The notes under the pieces were generated by a model, which searched no databases, was not told the origin of the DNA, and saw nothing but the letters and a program-made list of their open reading frames with translations. Below, piece after piece: positions 35,230 to 43,076 of a stretch of 46,116 nt of DNA. The translations under genes were made by a program, and so were the position numbers. Source of the DNA: Paraburkholderia phosphatilytica (GTDB lineage: Bacteria > Pseudomonadota > Gammaproteobacteria > Burkholderiales > Burkholderiaceae); assembly GCF_003443895.1 (NCBI RefSeq), contig NZ_QQOA01000050.1:1-46116 (forward strand), given 5' to 3'. Position 1 is the stretch's first letter. Each line of letters begins with the position of its first letter.

Positions 35230-36300
35230 ATGATCTTCCGCCAGCTGTTCGACCCCGTGTCGTCCACCTATACGTACCTGCTCGGCGATGCCCGCAGCGG
35301 CGAGGCAGTGCTGATCGATCCCGTCTACGAGCACGTGCCGCGCGACATGGCGCTGTTGCAGGAGCTGGGCCTGCGCCTGCGCGCCACGCTCGACACCCAC
35401 GTGCATGCCGACCACGTGACCGGCGCCTGGCGTTTGCGCGAGCGTTGCGGCAGCCAGATCGCGCTCGCCGAAGCAGCCGGCGCAGACGGCGTGGACCGGC
35501 CGCTGCGACATGGCGATCGCATCGCATTCGGCACGCGCTATCTGGAAGTGCGCGCGACTCCCGGCCACACCAACGGCTGCCTCACCTACCTGCTGGACGA
35601 CGGCAGCATGGCGTTCACCGGCGACAGCCTGCTGATTCGCGGCTGCGGCCGCACCGATTTCCAGGGCGGCAGTCCGGAACAGCTGTTCGCGTCCGTGCGC
35701 GAGCAGATCCTGTCGCTGCCCGACAGCTGCCTGCTCTATCCTGCGCACGACTATCGCGGCATCACGGTCACGAGCGTGGCCGAAGAGCGCCGCTTCAATC
35801 CGCGCCTGGGCGGCGACGTGGATCTCGGCGACTTCGCCGGCTACATGAACAACCTGAATCTGCCGCACCCGAAGCAGATGGCCGTCGCGGTGCCGGCGAA
35901 CCTGCGCTGCGGCAAGCCTGACAATGCCGCGCCGATCGCCGAAACGCCCGACTGGGCGCCGCTCACGCTGCGCTTCAGCGGCGTCTGGGAGATCGAGCCG
36001 ATGGCGCTGCTGGAACAGGCGGCGTCGGTACAGATCGTCGACGTGCGCGAAGCACCGGAATTCATCGATCGGCTCGGTCATCTGCCCGATGCGAAGCTCG
36101 TGCCGCTGTCGCAGCTGATGGACCGGCTCGGCGAATTCGACCGCGAGCGGCCGGTGGTGGCCGTGTGCCGCTCGGGCGTCCGCTCGGCCCAGGCGAGCGT
36201 GCTGCTCGGCAAGGCGGGCTTTGCAAGGGTGGCCAACCTGGCCGGCGGCATGCTGCGCTGGAAAGCGGAGGGCTTGCCCGTCGCGTCGGAAAGCGTGTGA
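35230..36300 (+). CDS. Persulfide dioxygenase-rhodanese fusion
   Basis: 356 residues from ATG 35230 with AAGAGG upstream. Residues 1-240 are a metallo-beta-lactamase fold of the ETHE1 persulfide dioxygenase type: TLDTHVHADHVTGA with His57, His59, Asp61 and His62; TPGHTNGC; FTGDSLLIRGCGRTDFQGG; and LYPAHDYRG. Residues about 250-350 are a rhodanese domain with VDVREAPEF and the active loop CRSGVRS (Cys313). Fusions of exactly this order have been studied from Burkholderia phytofirmans; the rhodanese passes sulfur between thiosulfate and glutathione and the dioxygenase oxidises glutathione persulfide to sulfite. Cytosolic. The pairing with a peroxiredoxin suggests a common thiol-protection role. 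Confidence 0.93.
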   Translation: MIFRQLFDPVSSTYTYLLGDARSGEAVLIDPVYEHVPRDMALLQELGLRLRATLDTHVHADHVTGAWRLRERCGSQIALAEAAGADGVDRPLRHGDRIAFGTRYLEVRATPGHTNGCLTYLLDDGSMAFTGDSLLIRGCGRTDFQGGSPEQLFASVREQILSLPDSCLLYPAHDYRGITVTSVAEERRFNPRLGGDVDLGDFAGYMNNLNLPHPKQMAVAVPANLRCGKPDNAAPIAETPDWAPLTLRFSGVWEIEPMALLEQAASVQIVDVREAPEFIDRLGHLPDAKLVPLSQLMDRLGEFDRERPVVAVCRSGVRSAQASVLLGKAGFARVANLAGGMLRWKAEGLPVASESV

Positions 36301-36662
36301 CGTGCGAAGTTCGATGGCCGGCGAGTGCGTGCCTTCACGGCATCCGTCTTGCGGGTCATGTGCGCGTCACCTGCGCGTCATGAAGCGGCAAAGGCTTCGG
36401 CTTGTGCTTCAGGAATGTCTTTCTGGAGTCGATCAGTTAAGCTACTGCATGATTTCATTCGATCCGGTTCATTTCGGGCCTGGTCTGAAACCCGATCGAA
36501 TGGATTCCGTAAGCGTCTCGAAGTGCACGGGCCGAAGCGTTACCGGCTCGAGCGGGACGCGCCGTAGCATGACTGACATCGGAGCCGATCAATATCGGCG
36601 TTTGCCTTGCGCGCCAGCCGGTTCGAGTGCGCACGAGGCGTGTCACGACTCCCGGAGACCCC
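36301..36662. other. Gap upstream of hpnI
   Basis: About 360 bases with no supported gene. A weak inverted repeat (CATTCGATC at 36456-36464, its complement at 36494-36502, partial pairing between) is the only structure I notice. Small open frames lack ribosome binding sites and family motifs. Confidence 0.4.
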
Positions 36663-37904
36663 ATGACCGTGTTGCACCTGCTGCGCATGCTGCCTGAACT
36701 GTTTGCTGTGCTCTTCGGGGTGTGTGCAGTCCTGGGAATCGTCTACACGCTGTTTGCCGGCGCGCTGATCGGACGTTTTTTCGCGCGCAGATCCGCTACC
36801 CCCAGCCACTACCCCGGCGTCACGATCGTCAAGCCGCTGCACGGCGACGAGTGGAATCTCGCGGAACATCTCGCGAGTTTCGTCGAGCAGGATTATCCCG
36901 GGCCCATCCAGTATCTGTTCGGCGTACATGACAGCGCGGACCCCGCGCTCGCCGCGGTCGAAGCACTGCGCGCACGCTACCCGCAGGCGCGGATTCGCGT
37001 GGTCGCCGATGCGAGGCTTTACGGGCCCAACCGCAAGATCGCCAATCTCGTGAACATGCTCGAGCACGCGGAACACGACGTACTGTGCTTCGCGGACAGC
37101 GACGTCTGCGTCGATCGCCGCTATCTGCTGCATATCGTCGGCGCCCTGCAGGAGCCTGGAGTCGGACTCGTCACGAGCGTGTATAGCGGTCTGCCGGCGC
37201 CGGGTGTGTGGCCGCGCTTCGCTGCCGCATCGATCAACTATCACTTCCTGCCCGGCGTGATCACCGGGCTCGCGCTGGGCCGCGCGCGGCCGTGCTTCGG
37301 CCAGACGGTGGCGATGACGCGCGACATGCTGTCGCGCATCGGTGGTCTCACGCAGTTCGCGCATCACCTTGCGGAAGACTTCGAGATCGGCGAGGCCGTC
37401 CGTCGAACCGGCGCGACCGTCGCGATTCCGCCCAGCATCGTCCAGCACGCGTGCGTCGAAGATACGCTCGCGAGCCTGCTCAAGCACGAGTTGCGCTGGT
37501 GCCGCACGATCCGCGCGGCGGACCGGTCCGGGCACCTCGGCGCGGTGCTGATGCATCCGCTTCCGCTTGCAATACTCGCGGTGCTATTGTCGGCTGGCGC
37601 GCCTTACGCATGGACGCTGGCCGGTGTGTCGCTGCTGGCTCGCGCGTGGCTGATCCTGCGCGCCGATCGCGCGACCGGTGCGCGACGCAGCGGGCTGTGG
37701 TGTCTGCCCACCTGCGATCTGATCCAGTTCGGCATCTACGTGGCGAGCTTCTTCTCTTCGCGCGTGATCTGGCGAGGCCGATATTTCCGCGTGGATGCAG
37801 CCGGCCTGCTCACGCCGGTTTTCAAGGACGCATCGGGTACGGGCATGCACGCCACGGCGGACTTCATGCCGAACCACTCCGACGAGGAAAACGCGGTCAG
37901 ATGA
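36663..37904 (+). CDS. hpnI: HpnI-type hopanoid glycosyltransferase
   Basis: 413 residues from ATG 36663 with GGAG five bases upstream. A membrane-bound GT2 enzyme of the ceramide glucosyltransferase type; HpnI adds N-acetylglucosamine to bacteriohopanetetrol. An N-terminal membrane anchor (14-40) precedes VTIVKPLHGDEWNLAEHLASF, GVHDSADPALAAV and the metal-binding DSD at 145-147 (CFADSDVCVD). Later come HHLAEDFEIG and ELRWCRTIRA near 275-285, the Q/RxxRW product-binding motif, followed by several C-terminal membrane helices. The stop overlaps the HpnL start by ATGA. Squalene-hopene cyclase and other hpn genes are not in this window. Confidence 0.9.
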   Translation: MTVLHLLRMLPELFAVLFGVCAVLGIVYTLFAGALIGRFFARRSATPSHYPGVTIVKPLHGDEWNLAEHLASFVEQDYPGPIQYLFGVHDSADPALAAVEALRARYPQARIRVVADARLYGPNRKIANLVNMLEHAEHDVLCFADSDVCVDRRYLLHIVGALQEPGVGLVTSVYSGLPAPGVWPRFAAASINYHFLPGVITGLALGRARPCFGQTVAMTRDMLSRIGGLTQFAHHLAEDFEIGEAVRRTGATVAIPPSIVQHACVEDTLASLLKHELRWCRTIRAADRSGHLGAVLMHPLPLAILAVLLSAGAPYAWTLAGVSLLARAWLILRADRATGARRSGLWCLPTCDLIQFGIYVASFFSSRVIWRGRYFRVDAAGLLTPVFKDASGTGMHATADFMPNHSDEENAVR

Positions 37905-38950
37905 AATACGTCGGCCGGCTGGTTGCTCTTTGCGGTCTCGCGATTGCGTGCTGGCTCGTCTGGCGCGAACATCCCGCTACCATTTTCCATTTGCTGCGCG
38001 CCGCCGGCGCGGGGCTCCTGCTGTCCGCCGGCGTGCACGTGCTGCCGATGCTCGCCAATGCGTGGGACTGGCGCACGCTGATCCGCAAGGCGCAGCGCCC
38101 ATCGCTGATGGCGATGTTCAAGCTGGTGTGGATACGCGAGTCGATCAACAGCATGCTGCCCGTCGCGCGGATCGGCGGTGAAATCGTCAGCTTCCGGATG
38201 CTCGGCGCGCTCGGCGTCCGCCCGCCGATCGCCGTTGCGAGTCTCGTCGCCGACATGCAGCTCACACTGATCAGCCAGCTGATTTACGCGCTCGTCGCAG
38301 TCGGCTATCTGCTGGAACACACGCGCTCGGGCACCGCGCATACCGTCGGGCAACTCGTCTGGTCGATCGCGGGACTCACACCCGTGCTGCTGCTGTTCGC
38401 AGTCGTGCAGCACGCGCGGCCGTTCGAACGCATCGCGCATGCGTTCAACCGCATCACGAGCGGCAAGGTGTACGACCTCATCGGCCAGCCTGGCCGCATC
38501 GATCAGGCGGTCAAACTCATCTGGCGGCAGACCGGTGTCGTTGCGCGTTACCTGTTCATCTGGCAGACGCTGCAGTGTCTCGGCTTCGCGCTGGAGATCT
38601 GGATCGCACTGCGCGTGCTGGGTGTGGACGCGACCTTCGCGGAAGCCTTCGTGATCGAAGCACTGATCCAGCTCGTGAGCAGCATCGCGTTCGCGGTACC
38701 CGGTGGTCTCGGGGTGCAGGAAGGCGGCTTCGTGCTGATCGGCGGCATGCTGGGGCTCGATGCGCCGACGTGCCTCGCGCTCGCCGGCGCGCGGCGCATA
38801 CGTGACGTGCTGTTTTACGTGCCGGGTCTCGTCTACTGGCAGATCGCCGAACATGCGCTGTCCGGCGATCATAAGAAGCGTGACGAACGCGCCGACCGCG
38901 TTCCCGGCGGCGAGTCTGGGTGGCGTTCGGGCAAGCGCGCACCGCGTTAG
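37901..38950 (+). CDS. hpnL: HpnL-type membrane protein
   Basis: 349 residues from ATG 37901, coupled to hpnI by ATGA. About eight membrane segments of the lysylphosphatidylglycerol-synthase transmembrane (UPF0104) fold: LVWIRESINSMLPVARIGGEIVSFRML near 75-100 and AFAVPGGLGVQEGGFVLIGG near 260-280 are the two family signatures. The usual role given to HpnL is a flippase or accessory protein for modified hopanoids; direct proof is scarce. The last 25 residues are Arg/Gly/Lys-rich and cytosolic. Its stop is followed by a convergent PAP2 gene. Confidence 0.87.
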   Translation: MKYVGRLVALCGLAIACWLVWREHPATIFHLLRAAGAGLLLSAGVHVLPMLANAWDWRTLIRKAQRPSLMAMFKLVWIRESINSMLPVARIGGEIVSFRMLGALGVRPPIAVASLVADMQLTLISQLIYALVAVGYLLEHTRSGTAHTVGQLVWSIAGLTPVLLLFAVVQHARPFERIAHAFNRITSGKVYDLIGQPGRIDQAVKLIWRQTGVVARYLFIWQTLQCLGFALEIWIALRVLGVDATFAEAFVIEALIQLVSSIAFAVPGGLGVQEGGFVLIGGMLGLDAPTCLALAGARRIRDVLFYVPGLVYWQIAEHALSGDHKKRDERADRVPGGESGWRSGKRAPR

Positions 38951-39002
38951 TGTGTGACTGCGTCGCGCTTCGCGTCGCTGTTCGCGTCTAAAGCAGCGTC
39001 GA

Positions 39003-39695
39003 TCACAGCGCGTGAATGACGGTCTGCATGAGTTCGCGCGGCTCGTTGAACATCGTGGCGAGTTCGAAACACACGAGGAACGCGGTGGTGTAAGCCCACG
39101 CCGGATACGATTCGGTGAGCCGGATGACCGGTACTGCGAACCATTTTCGCGGACGCTCACGCGTCAGGATCAACGTGACCACGATGCCGATCAACGCGCC
39201 GGCCAGGATGTCGGTCGGATAGTGCAGGCCGAGGTAGACGCGCGGCAGGCAGATGATCAGGAAGCAGTGCAGCAGCGCCAGAATGCCCAATGGCCGCGAC
39301 ATCAGCAGAATGCCGATCGCGATCGACGTCCAGATCATCGCGTGGTCGCTCGGGAACGAACTCCAGAAGCGCAGGTTGTCGCCCAATGCGCCGGTCATCG
39401 GAAAAGTCAGATGCAGGTTCGGGTCGTACATCGGGCGCACGCGGAACGGCAGATAGTGCGCGAGCGCTCGCCCGAGCAGCAAAGAAACCAGACCGCTTGC
39501 CAGCGCGGCGATCACCAGTTCACGACGTTTTTGCCGGTCTTCCTGACTGAACCAGAGACTCCAGAGAATCGCGACGGGCAGCAGTCCCTTGAATACATCG
39601 AATCCGCTGACGAGCATCATCAGCTTGCCGATCAGCACATAGTGCGACAGGTGAGCGAGCAATAAACTTTGAATGTGATAGTCGAAACTTTCCAT
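39003..39695 (-). CDS. PAP2-family membrane phosphatase
   Basis: 230 residues from ATG 39695 (MESFDYHIQS); no strong ribosome binding site. About six membrane helices. The three phosphatase motifs are present: ALAHYLPFRVRPM near 77-89, WSSFPSDHAM with PSDH at 115-118 (family PSGH, here Gly to Asp), and PRVYLGLHYPTD with Arg152, His158 and Asp162. Enzymes of this family remove phosphate from lipid pyrophosphates such as undecaprenyl pyrophosphate, phosphatidylglycerol phosphate or lipid A. Beside the hopanoid genes an envelope-lipid substrate is likely. A PmrA/QseB-like box lies about 240 bases upstream. Confidence 0.87.
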   Translation of the reverse strand: MESFDYHIQSLLLAHLSHYVLIGKLMMLVSGFDVFKGLLPVAILWSLWFSQEDRQKRRELVIAALASGLVSLLLGRALAHYLPFRVRPMYDPNLHLTFPMTGALGDNLRFWSSFPSDHAMIWTSIAIGILLMSRPLGILALLHCFLIICLPRVYLGLHYPTDILAGALIGIVVTLILTRERPRKWFAVPVIRLTESYPAWAYTTAFLVCFELATMFNEPRELMQTVIHAL

Positions 39696-40155
39696 ATCGA
39701 TCTGCTGCGATCCCCGGTTGTTATGTGAACTTCGGCGAACTTCGTCACTGCGTTCGACGAGTGTCACAAATTTGCCCCGCAACCGTTGGAACGTGTGTAA
39801 GCGTTTGTATTCTCACGCTCGCACGAAGACCTTCGGGATGACGTGCAGATGCAGTGCGACGTCGCACCGTCGAGGAACGGCCGTCCGCACTGCTGTAACG
39901 GTTGGGAAAGTCAGCGATTGCAGATCGACTGACATCCTTAAGGTTCTCTTAAGGATTCAGGTTTCAGCCTGAAGGGCTACCCATCGCATGCAGCCGATCT
40001 CGCCTGCATGGGCTGTTCGCCCGTGCTGAAGCGTCGATCGCACATCTCGTTACATTTGAGTACCGTGACATGCGGTCGTATTCAAAAAAATTCCGGTGTC
40101 GCATTCTCTCTTTCAATTGCAGAACACCGAACGCGTTTAGCACACCGGGATGCGC
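39696..40155. other. Long gap with a PmrA-like box and two hairpins
   Basis: About 460 bases with no supported gene. It contains the box at 39937, a hairpin at 39955-39972 (TTCAGG-TTTCAG-CCTGAA), and a second inverted repeat with arms 39987-39993 and 40004-40010 (CATGCAG/CTGCATG). The stretch after the box has mixed base composition rather than coding bias. A structured leader or small RNA is conceivable. Confidence 0.35.
39937..39953. promoter_or_regulatory. PmrA/QseB-type box
   Basis: CTTAAG-GTTCT-CTTAAG: two perfect half-sites with five bases between, the exact layout of the PmrA box (YTTAAK-N5-YTTAAK) of OmpR-type regulators. The AT-rich direct repeat stands out in this GC-rich DNA. Nearest genes are the PAP2 phosphatase (start 39695, minus strand) and, in the other direction, the convergent end of the DUF4148 gene. 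Confidence 0.55.
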
Positions 40156-40467
40156 CTAGTGGTGCTCGAATAGCGTGCCCGGCTGCCCGCTCGTCATCGA
40201 GTGATTGATGGTCGAGTGGCCCATGGCAGGCGAGCCGATATCCGACGAACCGTTCGTTGCCGTGCCGAATCCTGCGTTGTCGCTGCCCTCGGGCGTCGTT
40301 TCCGGATAGTGAACCTTCGACGAATGCAGCGTGCCATCCTGCTCCGCCGTTGCGACCTGCGCCTTCACTTCAGCACGTGTGGGCGCAGCATTCTGTACCT
40401 GCGCAAAGCTCGATGCGGACACGGCCAGCATCACACCGGCCGCAAGTATCGCGATACTCTTGTTCAT
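40156..40467 (-). CDS. DUF4148 periplasmic protein
   Basis: 103 residues from ATG 40467, with GGAG seven bases upstream. A clear signal peptide (MNKSIAILAAGVMLAVSASS, cleaved near SFAQ) is followed by the DUF4148 core APTRAEVKAQVATAEQDG and LHSSKVHYPET. The rest is a polar, Gly/Ser/His-containing tail (MGHSTINHSMTS) ending LFEHH. DUF4148 proteins are abundant small periplasmic proteins of Burkholderiaceae with no known biochemical role; genomes carry many copies. Confidence 0.85.
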   Translation of the reverse strand: MNKSIAILAAGVMLAVSASSFAQVQNAAPTRAEVKAQVATAEQDGTLHSSKVHYPETTPEGSDNAGFGTATNGSSDIGSPAMGHSTINHSMTSGQPGTLFEHH

Positions 40468-40717
40468 CTCGTTTCTCCAAGGCATTAACACTGAAATCGC
40501 CGCATCAACGCGAAGCGCATTGGCTTCGTGCGGCTGTTACGACAAGTCCAGTTTACGTATCGAACCTTAGGTCAGGCTTATCCAGACTCATTCGTTGTAC
40601 TGTTCTTTATTGCGCGTTTCGACAATGATTGTTTCGACATTCATTTCCAGCACTAAAAGACTGAAGCGCAGCTTAAGGACCATCGACATCGCACAAATAA
40701 CCTGTGCGAACCTTCGC

Positions 40718-40723
40718 TATGAT
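40718..40723 (+). promoter_or_regulatory. Possible -10 box with upstream inverted repeat
   Basis: TATGAT lies 39 bases ahead of the ATG at 40763. Just upstream GCACA (40691-40695) and TGTGC (40703-40707) form a short inverted repeat that sits in the -35 region and could be an operator. The -35 hexamer is not recognisable. Confidence 0.3.
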
Positions 40724-40762
40724 GTGGGGGGGCGATGCTTCGATCATGAACAGGGAACCGCC

Positions 40763-41494
40763 ATGCTGAACGTCAAATACCGGCTGCACCTGCCGCGCCT
40801 CGCACCTCGTCGCACCAAGGTCGAGGTGCCGGGCTGGGGCGGCACGAAAGAGCCCCGGCGCGACGGCTCGCATGAACAGGGCTGGCATTGCCTGCCCTTC
40901 GTCGAGGGTGCGCAGTACGGCATCGAACTCTTCTATCCATACGACCACGAAGTGCGCGTGTCGCGCCGAAATGGAGAATTCGTATTCGATGGCGACTTCG
41001 GTCCCAACCCGGACACCGGCGTGAGCTGGCCGCCATTCCGCTCGTTCGGTGCAGGCTTCTACACCTATCAGCTTCTGCTCGATCTGAAAGTGCCGGAGGG
41101 CTTCGCCGTTCGCACCGAACCGCATCCGCGCTTCTATCTGAGCGACACGGACGACGTACCGCTCGCCGTACCGGCGCTCCTGCGCACGTCGTGGTGGCCG
41201 ATGATCAATTTCGTGGTGTTCAAGGCGCCGCCCGGAGACGGCGTTCATGTGTTCCGTCCGGGCGAGCCGTTCATGCAGCTGTGCGTGGTGCCGTCGGAGC
41301 CCGACCTCGCGCTGGAACCGATGGGGACCGAGGAAGCCGCCGAGCGGGAAATGCAGTCGCGGCGAATTCATGCCAGCCGCGAGACGCTAGGCAAAGACTC
41401 GACGTGGACCTCGTCCACGAACACGGTGTTCGACGGCACCTACCGTCGCATTCTGGGCGCGGCTCGCGCAAGAGACCGCGCGGACAACGACTAG
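40763..41494 (+). CDS. Conserved-looking hypothetical protein
   Basis: 243 residues from ATG 40763 (MLNVKYRLHLPRLAP), with AGGGA upstream; a longer open frame runs from 40595 but its added part has poor composition. It is rich in aromatic residues and prolines, for instance GWHCLPFVEGAQYGIELFYPY, then SWPPFRSFGAGFYTYQLLLDLK, PHPRFYLSDTD and LRTSWWPMINFVVFKAPP, pointing to a compact beta protein. No signal peptide. The C-terminal 60 residues are charged and polar. It resembles proteins annotated DUF6065 but I cannot be sure of that family. Convergent with the His-rich protein gene, 11 bases away. Confidence 0.65.
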   Translation: MLNVKYRLHLPRLAPRRTKVEVPGWGGTKEPRRDGSHEQGWHCLPFVEGAQYGIELFYPYDHEVRVSRRNGEFVFDGDFGPNPDTGVSWPPFRSFGAGFYTYQLLLDLKVPEGFAVRTEPHPRFYLSDTDDVPLAVPALLRTSWWPMINFVVFKAPPGDGVHVFRPGEPFMQLCVVPSEPDLALEPMGTEEAAEREMQSRRIHASRETLGKDSTWTSSTNTVFDGTYRRILGAARARDRADND

Positions 41495-41505
41495 TCACCC
41501 CGCGA

Positions 41506-41970
41506 CTAGTCATTCCCGAACTGTATGCCGATGCCCGGCACGACCACCGCCCCGTTGTAATGATGATGGTGGTGGTGGTGATGGTGGTGATAGTAGTAGG
41601 CCGGCGGACGCGGCTCGTAGTACACGGGCGGCGGCGGGGGCTGATAGTAGTACTCGCCACGCGGCGCGTAATAGCCGTGATGATGATGGTGGTGGTGATG
41701 ATGGTGTTCGCGCCCGCGGTTCCATTGCACCTCTTCCATCTCGGGCAGCGCATTGCGGGCCTGCTCGTCCAGTACCGCGTTATGGGCTTTCAACGCCTCG
41801 ACCGCGTTCGGAATGGGTTGAAGCAGATCGGAATAGGAATTGACGGCAAGCGGTTCCTGCGACGTCGCCGCGGCATTGCCCGCGGCATGCGCGTCCGTGC
41901 TTCCCACCGCGCTTCCCACAGTAGCGAGTCCAGCCAGTGTGCCTAGTAATCCGGCGATCTTGCGCTCCAT
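41506..41970 (-). CDS. Secreted protein with two deca-histidine runs
   Basis: 154 residues from ATG 41970, with AAGGAG eight bases upstream. The N-terminus is a signal peptide (MERKIAGLLGTLAGLATVGS, cleaved near DAHA). Residues about 40-85 form a helix-rich part (SYSDLLQPIPNAVEALKAHN). Then come ten consecutive His, a Tyr/Pro segment (GYYAPRGEYYYQPPPPP, VYYEPRPPAYYY), ten more His, and NGAVVVPGIGIQFGND. The two His runs use mixed CAC and CAT codons, so they are not the product of recent simple slippage. It should bind divalent metals such as Ni, Cu or Zn in the periplasm. No enzymatic domain is seen. Confidence 0.8.
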   Translation of the reverse strand: MERKIAGLLGTLAGLATVGSAVGSTDAHAAGNAAATSQEPLAVNSYSDLLQPIPNAVEALKAHNAVLDEQARNALPEMEEVQWNRGREHHHHHHHHHHGYYAPRGEYYYQPPPPPVYYEPRPPAYYYHHHHHHHHHHYNGAVVVPGIGIQFGND

Positions 41971-42280
41971 CTGACGCTCCTTAAAACGAATTCACGTATC
42001 ACCTTACGACCGATTCTATGAGTTGTTTATCCGCTGATGGATTAAGGAATTGTCAGGACTGTAACGATAGGTAGCTCGAACGGGCAACGTAGCGAACATC
42101 ATGTTTCTAGCGGCGAGATCGCGCTAATAAAGCCTTATGGCAACCTTAAGAAAATGCTCCTGTTACACGAAATGAGCGGTATGCAGTGAAGCGGAAATGT
42201 GTGACGTCGACATCCGGGCATGCGCGTTGCGGCTTCACTGCTCAGTCGCAATGTTCGATGTTTTCACGGGAGGCTTCGCT
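41971..42280. other. Divergent region with a second PmrA-like box
   Basis: About 310 bases between the His-rich protein and the glycine-zipper protein. It is unusually AT-rich for this window and contains the box at 42134-42150. No gene is supported within it. Confidence 0.45.
42134..42150. promoter_or_regulatory. PmrA/QseB-type box, one mismatch
   Basis: CTTATG-GCAAC-CTTAAG; reverse-complemented it begins CTTAAGGTT like the box at 39937. One base of the left half-site differs from CTTAAG. It lies 164 bases ahead of the His-rich protein start and 131 bases ahead of the glycine-zipper protein start. Confidence 0.4.
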
Positions 42281-42520
42281 ATGAAAAAAGGATTCGTTCT
42301 GTTCGCGCTCAGCGCTGCGGTCGCGCTGACCGGTTCCACGCAGGCGCTAGCGGCTGGGTGTCTGAAAGGGGCCGCGGTCGGCGGCGTCGCGGGTCATATG
42401 GCCGGTAAACACGGTGTGGCGGGCGCCGCTGGCGGGTGCGCGATCGGTCACCACGAAGCGGCTAAAAAGCAGAAGGCTGCGAGCCAGGCGGCTGCGGCGA
42501 ACAAGCCTGCCAGTCAGTGA
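42281..42520 (+). CDS. Small periplasmic glycine-zipper protein
   Basis: 79 residues from ATG 42281, with GGGAGG seven bases upstream. A signal peptide (MKKGFVLFALSAAVALTGST, cleaved near ALAA) leads to CLKGAAVGGVAGHMAGKHGV and AGAAGGCAIGHHEAAKKQKA: Gly every fourth residue, a glycine-zipper pattern that packs helices in membranes, with two cysteines and several His. The tail is Ala/Lys/Gln-rich. A Cys near the cleavage site could mean a lipoprotein, but the lipobox is not canonical (ALAAGC). Function unknown; such small proteins are typical envelope stress products. Confidence 0.75.
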   Translation: MKKGFVLFALSAAVALTGSTQALAAGCLKGAAVGGVAGHMAGKHGVAGAAGGCAIGHHEAAKKQKAASQAAAANKPASQ

Positions 42521-42540
42521 TCGCCGTAGACGGCGCTGCG

Positions 42541-43041
42541 TCACGGCACGGGCTTCCACACCTCCGAAACAAAGCCGCGAGCGTCGACGTGCCATTGCGC
42601 ACTGCCCGCTTGCGCGCTGATGCCGTGACAGTGCCACGTATAGACGGAATCGTGTCCGGCAATGCCGGCTGGTACGTCGTCGTTCGGATGGGCATTGCAG
42701 TACTGGTTCGCTGCCGGATTGACGCGTTTGACGTTCGCCTTGCCGCACGGAAGATTCGCGCCGGAATTGCAGGCGATCAACTTGCCGTTCATGCAGCGTG
42801 ACGTAACGTCCAGCTTCGCGTCGTCGGCACTGTCGATGCCGAACAGCTTTTGCACCTTCGGCGCAAGCGAATCGGGGATCTCGCGCAGCGTATCGTCGTT
42901 GCCAACCTGCCTGCAGTATTGCTCAGGTGTTTTCACGTCAGCACGCGCTGCAAACGACGTGGCTGCGCAAGCTGCAAGCAGCACGACACGGCACAGCGTG
43001 TTCGTCAACGACACGCGTTCAGGAACGACAGCGAAAGACAT
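42541..43041 (-). CDS. Secreted cysteine-rich hypothetical protein
   Basis: 166 residues from ATG 43041, with GGTGAG ten bases upstream. A signal peptide ends near ARADVKT (hydrophobic core LCRVVLLAACAATSFAA). The mature part has six cysteines: EQYCRQVG, TSRCMNGKLIACNSG, LPCGKANV, NQYCNAHPND and WHCHGIS, which may form three disulfides in the periplasm. The sequence NDDVPAGIAGHDSVYTWHCHG followed by AQWHVDARGFVSEVWKPV resembles proteins that end in a conserved Trp/His core, but I recognise no family. Third gene of a minus-strand set with the two genes upstream. Confidence 0.7.
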   Translation of the reverse strand: MSFAVVPERVSLTNTLCRVVLLAACAATSFAARADVKTPEQYCRQVGNDDTLREIPDSLAPKVQKLFGIDSADDAKLDVTSRCMNGKLIACNSGANLPCGKANVKRVNPAANQYCNAHPNDDVPAGIAGHDSVYTWHCHGISAQAGSAQWHVDARGFVSEVWKPVP

Positions 43042-43076
43042 GATCGACAATCTCACCGTGAACTGCGAATGAACGC

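Noticed and set aside
36456..36502. Inverted repeat upstream of hpnI as a terminator or operator
   Set aside because: Only nine bases pair perfectly across a 29-base loop, no T-run and no known operator pattern.
40595..40762. Longer N-terminus for the hypothetical gene at 40763
   Set aside because: The added 56 residues have poor composition, no ribosome binding site, and contain a promoter-like stretch.
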